NCBI RefSeq assembly: GCF_002414845.1
Contig: NZ_DIAX01000074.1
Span: 669 to 15,005, forward strand
Reading direction: 5' to 3'
From: Gordonia sp. UBA5067
GTDB taxonomy: Bacteria > Actinomycetota > Actinomycetes > Mycobacteriales > Mycobacteriaceae
DNA: 14,337 nt
Below the pieces are notes generated by a model, which was given only the letters and a program-made list of their open reading frames with translations, made no database searches and was not told the origin of the DNA. A program made the translations under genes and the position numbers. Shown one piece after another: positions 6,889 to 13,485 of this stretch (the first letter of the stretch is position 1; each line of letters opens with the position of its first letter).

Positions 6889-7503
6889 TCAAGCGCGATT
6901 GTCGATCCCCGGCTCGACGATCGCAATGACGTCCACCTCGGCGTCGGGCTTTGGATCCATCGCAGCAGCCAGCTGCGCATCGACATCGATAACCCGTGCT
7001 GCCCGGACCTCAGGTTTGTCGATCTCCTCGGCGACCTGCCGGGCGATCACGCGCCGGACCTCGTCGTCGACCTGAGCAAGATTGCGCACGATTTCGGCCC
7101 GCATGTTGCGCGACGCGACGTCGACGTGGACGTCAGCCGGCTTCGGCGGCTGAACATCGAAGTGAATCTCCAACGGTGCGACCGCATGGACCGTCAACGG
7201 CAGGGTGACGAGGCCGGCGACGTCGTAGCGCAGTCGATCCACCTTCAGATCGATCTCGATCTTGATCCGCAGCGGAATCTGCACGGTAAACCGGATCAGG
7301 TCCTCCACCGATCGCTCGATGATCGGCTCGTCGATGCTGACATGCGCGAGCACCTTGACCATCCCGCCCGGGCCGCTTGGGATGGGGCCGACATCAAAAC
7401 TCTCGCCGGCGATCGACGCGAAGGCCTCGCCCACGCGCGGCTCCGTCACCGCGATTTCGAAGAAGCGTCGGCCAAATTCCTCGTAGGTCATAAATTCGGG
7501 CAC
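6889..7503 (-). CDS. Conserved-looking beta-rich protein of unknown function
   Basis: I do not recognise this 204-residue protein. It starts with a helical segment (about residues 5-30). The middle (about 60-130) is made of alternating hydrophobic and charged residues such as RFTVQIPLRIKIEIDLKVD, which predicts several long beta-strands. The last third has a helix (about 131-163) and an acidic, valine-rich end. There is no signal peptide, membrane segment or cysteine, so it should be a soluble cytoplasmic protein. A beta-sheet lipid- or ligand-binding fold is possible but unproven. The GTG at 7503 is preceded 6 bases upstream by CAGACT, a poor -10 match; ATG 7491 is an alternative start that shortens it by four residues. 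It lies downstream of the GntR gene on the same strand. Confidence 0.72.
   Translation of the reverse strand: MPEFMTYEEFGRRFFEIAVTEPRVGEAFASIAGESFDVGPIPSGPGGMVKVLAHVSIDEPIIERSVEDLIRFTVQIPLRIKIEIDLKVDRLRYDVAGLVTLPLTVHAVAPLEIHFDVQPPKPADVHVDVASRNMRAEIVRNLAQVDDEVRRVIARQVAEEIDKPEVRAARVIDVDAQLAAAMDPKPDAEVDVIAIVEPGIDNRA
6898..6927. terminator. Possible terminator hairpin of trxA, inside the convergent gene's 3' end
   Basis: ATTGTCGATC (6898-6907) pairs with GATCGCAAT (6919-6927), giving a 9-bp stem with one bulged T and an 11-base loop, 17 bases after the trxA stop. There is no T-run, and the same bases encode the C-terminus of the opposing gene, so the pairing may be chance. Confidence 0.2.
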
Positions 7504-7580
7504 CGGCTCAGTCTGCCATTGCCCGTCATTCGTGGCATGCCGACCCGGCAGCTAGGGGCCTGCCGACACCAGATCCATCC

Positions 7581-8288
7581 TCAGCCGCTGGCGCTGCGCT
7601 GGTCCGATTCGGCGACGCCGTCATCCCAGAACCCGCGCAATTCGAGCTCCCGGACGAGACGCTCGCGCGCATCGATGAATCGACTGTGGATCTCGGCGGT
7701 GATCGCCTCGGCATCACCCCGCCTGAAGTGACTGATCAGACGGCGGTGACTTTCGACGGCCTGGGTGCCCCAGTCCCGGTCGCCGACGTAGAAGCTGTAT
7801 GGGGTGTACTTGGTCGCCGCGACCAGGAACCAGGCGAGCTTCCAGCTGTCCGCGGCAACGTGGATCCGCCGTTGAAACTGGTACTCACGGTCCAGAACCA
7901 TCTGGTCGTCGCCGGCTTCCACCGCACGCGCGAGGTCGTCGACGATAGCGGTCAGGTCGGCGAGGTGGTCGTCGATATCCGGGTTGGACGCAGCGTGGAC
8001 GGCCAGGCGAGCCGATAGCTGCGCTTGCATCCAGAAGATGTCCACGATGTCGCCGCGCTTGAGTTCGCCGACGATGAATCCGCGGTGCGGCGACGACCGC
8101 ACCAGCCCCTCCCCCCGAAGCGTCACCAGCGCTTCCCGGACGGGGGTAACGCTGCACCCGAGCTCGGCCGCGACGTCATCGAGGCGGATGAATGCACCCG
8201 GGCGGACCTGCCCGGTAAGGATTCGGCTGCGCAGGTCGGCGGCCACTTCATCGGTGAGCTGCATTCGCCGCATATTCGCTCTCGTCAC
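7581..8288 (-). CDS. GntR-family regulator, FCD/FadR subfamily
   Basis: This 235-residue protein has a winged helix-turn-helix at about residues 10-75 (the core runs from SRILTGQVRPGAFIRLDDVA to SVTPVREALVTLRGEGLV) and an all-helical FCD ligand domain at about 80-215. FCD domains usually hold a metal through an Asp and three His. Here D133, H181 and H201 are present, but the position after Y136 is Q137 where the family normally has His. The GTG start at 8288 has a good ribosome binding site, AAGGGA, 7 bases upstream; ATGs at residues 6 and 9 lack one. It follows the mce-oxygenase operon on the same strand after 103 bases. M. tuberculosis Mce1R and Mce2R belong to this GntR family and control mce operons, so control of this mce operon is the natural guess. 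Confidence 0.88.
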   Translation of the reverse strand: MTRANMRRMQLTDEVAADLRSRILTGQVRPGAFIRLDDVAAELGCSVTPVREALVTLRGEGLVRSSPHRGFIVGELKRGDIVDIFWMQAQLSARLAVHAASNPDIDDHLADLTAIVDDLARAVEAGDDQMVLDREYQFQRRIHVAADSWKLAWFLVAATKYTPYSFYVGDRDWGTQAVESHRRLISHFRRGDAEAITAEIHSRFIDARERLVRELELRGFWDDGVAESDQRSASG

Positions 8289-8301
8289 GGATATATCCCT
8301 T
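8289..8301 (-). promoter_or_regulatory. Ribosome binding site of the GntR gene, overlapping a palindrome
   Basis: AAGGGA on the minus strand (8296-8301) lies 7 bases before GTG 8288 and decides that start over later ATGs. The bases directly between form a perfect 10-base palindrome, GGATATATCC (8289-8298), which overlaps the binding site and could fold or bind a protein. Confidence 0.5.
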
Positions 8302-8320
8302 CATCGCCCACCACCATCTC

Positions 8321-8331
8321 AAGTATGACCA
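8321..8331 (-). promoter_or_regulatory. Possible operator of the GntR/FadR-type regulator
   Basis: On the minus strand TGGTCATACTT matches the FadR-subfamily consensus TNGTNNNACNA at every fixed base but the last. It also contains CATACT, a possible -10 box, about 33 bases before the GntR start. A regulator bound here would block its own transcription. This is inference from a short degenerate consensus. Confidence 0.32.
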
Positions 8332-8343
8332 GCGCTACTCCCG

Positions 8344-8379
8344 GCCGGCGTGACACACCCCTCGAGTGTCACCGCCGGC
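8344..8379. terminator. Stem-loop after the mce-oxygenase operon
   Basis: GCCGGCGTGACAC (8344-8356) pairs with GTGTCA (8366-8371) and CGCCGGC (8373-8379), giving 13 bp with one bulged C and a 9-base loop. It starts 12 bases after the oxygenase stop and lies before the GntR gene. It is a good candidate for a terminator or RNA-processing point, although no T-run follows. It might also be an operator, given the perfect TGACAC/GTGTCA halves. Confidence 0.5.
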
Positions 8380-8391
8380 GCGGGAGCGCGC

Positions 8392-9321
8392 TCAAATCAC
8401 GTCCCGGTCGTGTTTCATGCGCCACTGCAGGTCCTTCATGAGGATCCGCGTCCCCCCGAACCGGATGAACTTGGGCAGGAACTTGTTGACGATCGACACG
8501 AATGTGAAGAGGTGCTGGAACCGGCGCCGATCGTCCTCGGTCCATTCCAGGCCCAACTGGCGGTGGAACAGCGGCGGCAGGAACCCGATCGTCAAGAACC
8601 GCAGGAGGTTTACGAACGGCAGCCGGATCAGCGGATTGATCATTTTCAGGTCGACGAGGTCGTTCATGAATTCACATGTCGTGTCGTCGATGACGACACG
8701 TTGGCAGGCGACATTCCAATAGTGGTCGAAGTCCTTGCGGGTGGCCGGCCACATGTCGTCGGGGACCTGCAGGGTGGTCCCGAGCGTCTTTGCCGACTGA
8801 TAAAACTCCTCGGCGTCCTCCTCGCTCATCACACCGTGCAGGAGTTGATGCGAGTCCTCCACGCCGATGAACAGGCAGGCCGCCACCCACAGCTGCAGCT
8901 CGCGGTTGAACGCGTTGTATTTGACGGGGCTACGCTCGTCCGACTTCACGTGCCGGTGCGCAGAGTTGACCGCCTCGCGGAAGGCCTCCTTCTCCTCGTC
9001 GGTCCCCAAGACCGCGACCGCGAGATATTGCGACGTCGTCCGTGCCCGCTTCCACGGATGCTTCATCAGCGCACCGGACTCGACTTTGCTCTCCATTACG
9101 CCGTAGCCGACCTCCGGCCAGCCGAGTTGCATGACGACGTTGGCCGCGGCACCGGCCATCGACCAGAAGTCGATGGCCTCGGAAATCTGGGCCGGTTTAC
9201 GCAGACTGGTGATCCGCCGCCTTCGCGTGGTGATGGCGATGCGCGTATCGCTGGTGCGCAACTCAGGTGTGGTCTCGTCCAGGTCGGGCGTGTACTTCAG
9301 CGCATGGTTGGTTGTTGACAT
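8392..9321 (-). CDS. MpaB/DUF2236-family oxygenase (latex-clearing-protein-like fold)
   Basis: This 309-residue protein resembles the DUF2236 family, which includes fungal MpaB and bacterial rubber oxygenase Lcp, haem proteins that oxidise long hydrophobic chains. Supporting features in order are: HPWKRARTTSQYLAVAVLG (88-106), matching the family's Arg/Thr motif; AHRHV (121-125), a likely haem-histidine region; and YNAFNRELQLWVAACLFIG (135-153), matching the usual Y-x-A-x-D...LWVHA block. In that block the usual His is Ala147. There is no export signal, so it probably acts inside the cell or at the membrane face. It has an excellent ribosome binding site (AGGAGG, 9331-9336) 9 bases before its ATG. 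It lies 34 bases after the Mam gene, which ties it to the Mce operon. The substrate is unknown; an imported lipid is plausible. Confidence 0.82.
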   Translation of the reverse strand: MSTTNHALKYTPDLDETTPELRTSDTRIAITTRRRRITSLRKPAQISEAIDFWSMAGAAANVVMQLGWPEVGYGVMESKVESGALMKHPWKRARTTSQYLAVAVLGTDEEKEAFREAVNSAHRHVKSDERSPVKYNAFNRELQLWVAACLFIGVEDSHQLLHGVMSEEDAEEFYQSAKTLGTTLQVPDDMWPATRKDFDHYWNVACQRVVIDDTTCEFMNDLVDLKMINPLIRLPFVNLLRFLTIGFLPPLFHRQLGLEWTEDDRRRFQHLFTFVSIVNKFLPKFIRFGGTRILMKDLQWRMKHDRDVI

Positions 9322-9330
9322 TGTCCTACT

Positions 9331-9336
9331 CCTCCT
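9331..9336 (-). promoter_or_regulatory. Strong ribosome binding site of the oxygenase gene
   Basis: AGGAGG on the minus strand, 9 bases before ATG 9321 (followed directly by a further AGTAGGA), is the most complete Shine-Dalgarno sequence in the window. It suggests high independent translation of the oxygenase within the operon. Confidence 0.6.
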
Positions 9337-9355
9337 GCTTCAATCCTCCGCCTGA

Positions 9356-10036
9356 TCACACGGTTTGCACATCGTCGACGAGCCATCGCCCATCGGCGCG
9401 GACCAGTTTGACCACCATGCGATAGGGCTGACTTTTTCCATCCGGCGCGACGACGTTGCGGGCCTTCTGGTTGACAAACAGGATCACTGTCGCCTTCCCG
9501 TCGCTCAGCGACTCGACCGCGGAGTTGGTCACCGTCGCAGTGGCCACCCCTTTCCCGTTGGCGACGATCTCGGTGAGTGCCTTGACCATCTCGTCGTACT
9601 TCTTCCCGAAGTCCTCGGTGGACATCGCGGCAATCACCTCCCGGTTCTTGTTCAGATCCCGGTAGTCGAAGCTCGACAGCTTCACCGCATAGTCATTGGC
9701 GATCCGGACCACCTCGCCCCGCGTGGCGGCGGTGTCGACGGTCTCGCCGCCAGCAAAGTAGTGGTATCCGAAGAAGCCTGTTGCACCGATGAGCACGGCC
9801 GCGGCCGCGGCCAGAACCAGTGCCCCGAGGCGCGGCAGTCGCCGAATCTGTTGTTCCGCGGTGCCGGCCGGACGCCGGCCCGGAGCGGGTTTGCGGCGCG
9901 CAGCCGCCGGTGCGCGCCCGGCCGGGCTCCTCCGCTTCACTTCAACCTTCGTCTCCGGCGCCACGTCAGCCGCCCCATCGGAGTCGACCGCGTCAGCATC
10001 AATCGCCGGATCCGCATCGATTGTCTCAGTTGCCAT
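9356..10036 (-). CDS. Mce-associated membrane protein (Mam)
   Basis: This 226-residue single-pass membrane protein has the layout of Mce-associated (Mam) proteins encoded after mceF. These accessory proteins are thought to stabilise the Mce transport complex. The N-terminal tail is split by charge: residues 1-30 are strongly acidic, while 34-57 are Arg/Lys/Pro-rich. A membrane helix follows at about 69-92 (LGALVLAAAAAVLIGATGFF), then an outer domain with a helix of NDYAVKLSSFDYRDL type and beta-strands ending in GRWLVDDVQTV, the standard fold and C-terminus of this family. ATG 10036 has the ribosome binding site AAAGGA 6 bases upstream and overlaps the mceF end by 11 bases. Only one such gene is present here, whereas several mce operons carry two or more. 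Confidence 0.87.
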   Translation of the reverse strand: MATETIDADPAIDADAVDSDGAADVAPETKVEVKRRSPAGRAPAAARRKPAPGRRPAGTAEQQIRRLPRLGALVLAAAAAVLIGATGFFGYHYFAGGETVDTAATRGEVVRIANDYAVKLSSFDYRDLNKNREVIAAMSTEDFGKKYDEMVKALTEIVANGKGVATATVTNSAVESLSDGKATVILFVNQKARNVVAPDGKSQPYRMVVKLVRADGRWLVDDVQTV

Positions 10037-11255
10037 TTCGGGTCCTTTCGAGAAGTTGTTCCCACATCTGAAGGAGTTCGGCGCCATTGGGGACCAGGAC
10101 GGGGTCGGTGACCGCCCCCGGCCCCGACGGCGCCCCGGATGATTTCCAGTTCTGTGTTCCCAAAGCGTTCGGACGGGGCGCGTTGACTGCGCCACGCTGG
10201 CCGTAGCCGTCGCCGGGCGGGCAGTAGCGAGCCAGATTCGGCTGCGCCGGGGACACGTCGCCGACCGTCCGCCGGGGCTGGTCGCAGAAGAGGCAGACCG
10301 GACCTTGCGTGCCGATGAGCGCGAAGTCGGCGCGATCGCCCTTGACGATCGAACGAAGATCAATCAACCCCTGCGGAATTGTCTTGAGGCCGGTGGCCAG
10401 CGATGCGCTCCGGTCACTGATGATCGGTTCCACCGAGACCAGGTTGGCCAGCACGGCGCCGAACGTGCCCCGGTACTTATCGAACAGTTGCTGTGCATGA
10501 TCCAGGGCACGGGGTGACTGGTCGAGAAGGTAGACGAAGACCGGCTGGTTGGCATCGAGTTGATCGGTGAACGAGGCAGCGGCACGCATACCGGACTCGA
10601 ATGTCGCGGTAGTGGCACCCATTGCGGCAAGCACGTCGAGCCACTCCGACAACAGTCCGCGCAGCATGGGCGCGTTGCGCGCCACCACCTTGGCCAGCGC
10701 TGAACCGTTGGCGACCAGCCGGGCCATCGACTCACCGTCCGCCCCGAACGCCAGATACATCTCCTTGCTGATTGTCGCCACCGAGCCGCCGTGGAAGGTT
10801 TCGAGCATCTTTGCCGCCTGTGCGATGATCGCGTCCATCTGCATCGGCTGCTTGTCGGCCGGCGCGGCGATCGAATCACCATCCCGCAAATAGGGTCCGT
10901 CGGCAGTGCTCGGAATGATGTCGACGCTCTGGATGCCTGCCATCGATGCCATCGTGACCTGTAAGAACGCATCACGCGGGATTCGGGTGCCGCCACGCAG
11001 GACGAGGTCGACCCGGGCTCCGTCGCCGCCGGGACGCAACGACGACGACTGCACCGTTCCGACGTCGACCCCGCGCAATGTCACGCCGGTGCCCGCGGTC
11101 AGCCCGAACGCGTCGGCCATCTGCGCGTGCAGGCGAAGCTTCGAGCCGAAGCCCTCCGGCCCGGCGATGAAATTGATGCCAAGGGGAATGACGATCGCCG
11201 AGACCACCAGAAAGATGACGAACTGCAGAGTGCCGGTGGGGAACCTGTCTTTCAT
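10026..11255 (-). CDS. mceF: Mce-family protein, MceF position
   Basis: This 409-residue protein has a membrane anchor at about residues 10-31, then an MCE domain at about 36-115 with the GVTLRGVDVGTV hairpin (57-68). A long helical region at about 138-300 follows, which in Mce proteins assembles into a hydrophobic tunnel across the periplasm. The C-terminal tail is Pro/Gly-rich, has three cysteines (C321, C324, C345) and ends in a VPNGAELLQMWEQLL motif typical of the sixth Mce protein. It is the last of the mce subunits, directly after the lipoprotein subunit. The start overlaps the mceE stop as ATGA and has the strong ribosome binding site GGGGAGGA 5 bases upstream. The mce class (sterol, fatty acid or other) cannot be read from it. 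Confidence 0.92.
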   Translation of the reverse strand: MKDRFPTGTLQFVIFLVVSAIVIPLGINFIAGPEGFGSKLRLHAQMADAFGLTAGTGVTLRGVDVGTVQSSSLRPGGDGARVDLVLRGGTRIPRDAFLQVTMASMAGIQSVDIIPSTADGPYLRDGDSIAAPADKQPMQMDAIIAQAAKMLETFHGGSVATISKEMYLAFGADGESMARLVANGSALAKVVARNAPMLRGLLSEWLDVLAAMGATTATFESGMRAAASFTDQLDANQPVFVYLLDQSPRALDHAQQLFDKYRGTFGAVLANLVSVEPIISDRSASLATGLKTIPQGLIDLRSIVKGDRADFALIGTQGPVCLFCDQPRRTVGDVSPAQPNLARYCPPGDGYGQRGAVNAPRPNALGTQNWKSSGAPSGPGAVTDPVLVPNGAELLQMWEQLLERTRNGN

Positions 11256-12337
11256 CGCGGTCCTCCCCGCTGGGCCCGATGGGTCCGATCGCGCAGGAGT
11301 CCACCGGTAAGAATGTCGCCGAGCTCGCCGGGGGTTGGTAGCGGCTGACCCGACCCGAGCAGGCCCCCGGTGATGATCTTGTCGATCCCCCCGGGGATGT
11401 CCAGCGCGCCGTCGAAGACGAGGTAGTCACCACGAATCGCCCGGGAGAAGTTCGTCATGAACGAATTCATGTTTGCCAGCGTTTGGCCAACACCGTTGTT
11501 GAACGCCGCCAGTGAATCAACCAGTTTCGCCGCGTCAGGCACCAGGTTGTCCAGCTGTGCCTGCCGGCCCGCGGTGATGGCGTCGAGGTTCTTCGCCAGG
11601 GTGGTCGTCTGTGTCATCAGTGCGGCGATCCGATCGCGCTGCCCGGCCAGGACCGACACCGCGCGCGGAGTCTCGTTCAAGAACCCTTCGATCTGGGTCT
11701 GCTGCGCCATCATCAGGTCGGTCGCCTGTGTCGCAGCCCGCATCGCCCGATTGAACTCGGCAGTATGACGCGAGGTGCGTGTCAGCAACCGGTTGAGGGT
11801 GTCGATCAGTTCCCCGACTTTGTCCGACCGGTTGGCGAAGGCCGCATTCAGGCTGGTCATCACCGACTGAAGCTGGCGCATCCCGCTGCCGGTCAAGATG
11901 TTGCCCAAGGCGGCCAGGGTCCCCTCGACCTGCGGCCCGACCGAGGTTCGATCCGCCGTGATCCGTCCCCCGTCACTGAGACGCCCGCGCGGTTCGGCCG
12001 GGGCCTGCAGCCGGATGAACGGCGTACCCAATGCCGACGGAATCTCCACCGCAGCGCTCACGTTCGCCGGCACGTCGGTGCCCTTGCGGAGCGACAACGT
12101 CAGTTCCGGGCGCCCATCGGCCAGGGCCACGGCGGTGACCCGCCCAACAACCTGCTGACCGTCGATGACATCGGCACCGTCGACCACCCCGTCGGCGGTC
12201 ACCAGTTCGGCCGTCACGTCGAAGGTGTTGCGGATTCCTCCGACCGGGACGTCCTGAAGACCCACGCCGCATCCGGTAGCGGCCAGTGCGAGGGCCACCA
12301 CGCCGACCGTCACCGCGCCCCGCGCCCCCGCGCTCAT
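11252..12337 (-). CDS. mceE: Mce-family lipoprotein, MceE position
   Basis: This 361-residue protein starts with a lipoprotein signal: a short positive N-terminus, a hydrophobic core (VTVGVVALALAA) and ATG-C23 as the lipidation site. Lipidation of the fifth subunit is the hallmark of MceE (the LprK type). The MCE domain spans about residues 34-110 (NTFDVTAELVTADGVVDGAD and following). It is followed by helical segments at about 125-310 with TSLNAAFANRSDKVGELIDT and similar heptad-like stretches, then a Pro/Gly-rich tail. The ATG at 12337 overlaps the mceD stop as ATGA. The same frame stays open further upstream into mceD, but that part has no Mce character and the lipoprotein signal fixes the start. 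It should sit on the outer face of the plasma membrane as part of the hetero-oligomeric Mce tube. Confidence 0.92.
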   Translation of the reverse strand: MSAGARGAVTVGVVALALAATGCGVGLQDVPVGGIRNTFDVTAELVTADGVVDGADVIDGQQVVGRVTAVALADGRPELTLSLRKGTDVPANVSAAVEIPSALGTPFIRLQAPAEPRGRLSDGGRITADRTSVGPQVEGTLAALGNILTGSGMRQLQSVMTSLNAAFANRSDKVGELIDTLNRLLTRTSRHTAEFNRAMRAATQATDLMMAQQTQIEGFLNETPRAVSVLAGQRDRIAALMTQTTTLAKNLDAITAGRQAQLDNLVPDAAKLVDSLAAFNNGVGQTLANMNSFMTNFSRAIRGDYLVFDGALDIPGGIDKIITGGLLGSGQPLPTPGELGDILTGGLLRDRTHRAQRGGPR

Positions 12338-13485
12338 CGTGGGCCCTGCTTCGGCGGCAGCTGCCCACCGGTGATTGCCGACACGATGCCCAAGGGGTCG
12401 GAACTCGAGATGGGGAAGCCAATCGGATTCGTGAGCCCGGCACCGATGCAGATCGGCATCGGGAAGCGGTCGCAAAGCGGCTTGAGAGTCTTGAACTGGG
12501 TGAGCGTCGTCGACACGTTCAACCTGATCCGGCCCCGACGGTCCGGGCCGATGGTGCTCGACAGGTTCTGCATCATCAGCGGGGCCAGATCCATGAACTC
12601 GGCAAAGCCGGCCCGGTTGGCGACTAGCACACGCCCGAGTTCGTCCAGGTTCGCCGCGACGGTGCCCACATCGTTGCCGTGCGCGACCACGAAGCTGTTG
12701 ATCTGGTCGAAGACTGTGCGCAGGTTCTTGATGGGCGTGGCCACGTCCTGGTCGGCGCCCTGCCACTGCGCCGACAGATCGCCCATCGATCGGACGAGGC
12801 CGTCGAGGGACACTTGCTTGGCCCGGAAGGTCGACATCAGCTGGTCCAGGCTGGTGATCAACCCCCCGATGTCGTCGGCGCGCGCTCCGAACACGCCGCT
12901 CGCTGCCGACATCTCGGTAAGCGCCTGGTTGAACTCGGTGCCCCGGCCCTGCCACGCCAGGGCGGTCCGATTGAGCAGACTGCCGACATCGGTCGAGCCG
13001 GGGGCGTCACTCGGTCCGAGAATCCGGGTGAGGGTACCGAGGCTGGCCACCAGCTGGTCGAAGCTGATCGGCGCCCTCGTACGTTCGCGTGGGATGGTGC
13101 TGCCGGCGGCCAGCTTGGCTCCGCCGGTATAGGCGGGCGCCAGGTCGAGATGCCGCTCGCTGATGATCGACGGGTTGAGGACGTACGCGCCGACGCTGGC
13201 AGGCAGGTCGATGCCGTCCGCAAGGCTGAACACCACGTGCACGTGGTCGCCGCGCGGGTCGAGCTCCTCGACCCGGCCAACCGGGACACCCAGAATCGTG
13301 ACCTTGGAACCCTGGTAGAGGCCGTTCACGAATGCGAAGTCGGCGCCCACCGTTTGGGTTTGCGGATTGCGCAGGAAGACGTGCCAACCACCGTATGCCA
13401 GCGCGGCCACCAGGACCAGCGCGGTGACGATCTTGCCCCCGTAGCGCTTACGCACCCGTACTTCACGGACTTGACGGAAAGTCAT
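12334..13485 (-). CDS. mceD: Mce-family protein, MceD position
   Basis: This 383-residue protein has a basic N-terminus, a membrane helix at about 18-37, and an MCE domain at about 42-118 with GLYQGSKVTILGVPVGRVEE (55-74), the conserved hairpin. Helical segments follow to about 330, and the C-terminal tail has two cysteines (C338, C346) and an NPIGFP turn. The tail resembles the fourth Mce subunit of other operons, consistent with its place directly before the lipoprotein. The ATG overlaps the mceC stop by one base (TGATG), so ribosomes probably restart from mceC. It forms part of the lipid-import tunnel with the other five Mce proteins. Position and sequence agree well; the substrate is unknown. 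Confidence 0.91.
   Translation of the reverse strand: MTFRQVREVRVRKRYGGKIVTALVLVAALAYGGWHVFLRNPQTQTVGADFAFVNGLYQGSKVTILGVPVGRVEELDPRGDHVHVVFSLADGIDLPASVGAYVLNPSIISERHLDLAPAYTGGAKLAAGSTIPRERTRAPISFDQLVASLGTLTRILGPSDAPGSTDVGSLLNRTALAWQGRGTEFNQALTEMSAASGVFGARADDIGGLITSLDQLMSTFRAKQVSLDGLVRSMGDLSAQWQGADQDVATPIKNLRTVFDQINSFVVAHGNDVGTVAANLDELGRVLVANRAGFAEFMDLAPLMMQNLSSTIGPDRRGRIRLNVSTTLTQFKTLKPLCDRFPMPICIGAGLTNPIGFPISSSDPLGIVSAITGGQLPPKQGPR

Noticed and set aside
8350..9318. 322-codon plus-strand frame opposite the oxygenase gene
   Set aside because: It is a shadow of the real minus-strand gene caused by high GC in third positions. It has no known motif and no ribosome binding site.
11765..13132. 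455-codon plus-strand frame opposite mceD and mceE
   Set aside because: It is antisense to two clear Mce genes, with a low-complexity Arg/Pro/Ser-rich translation and no family features.
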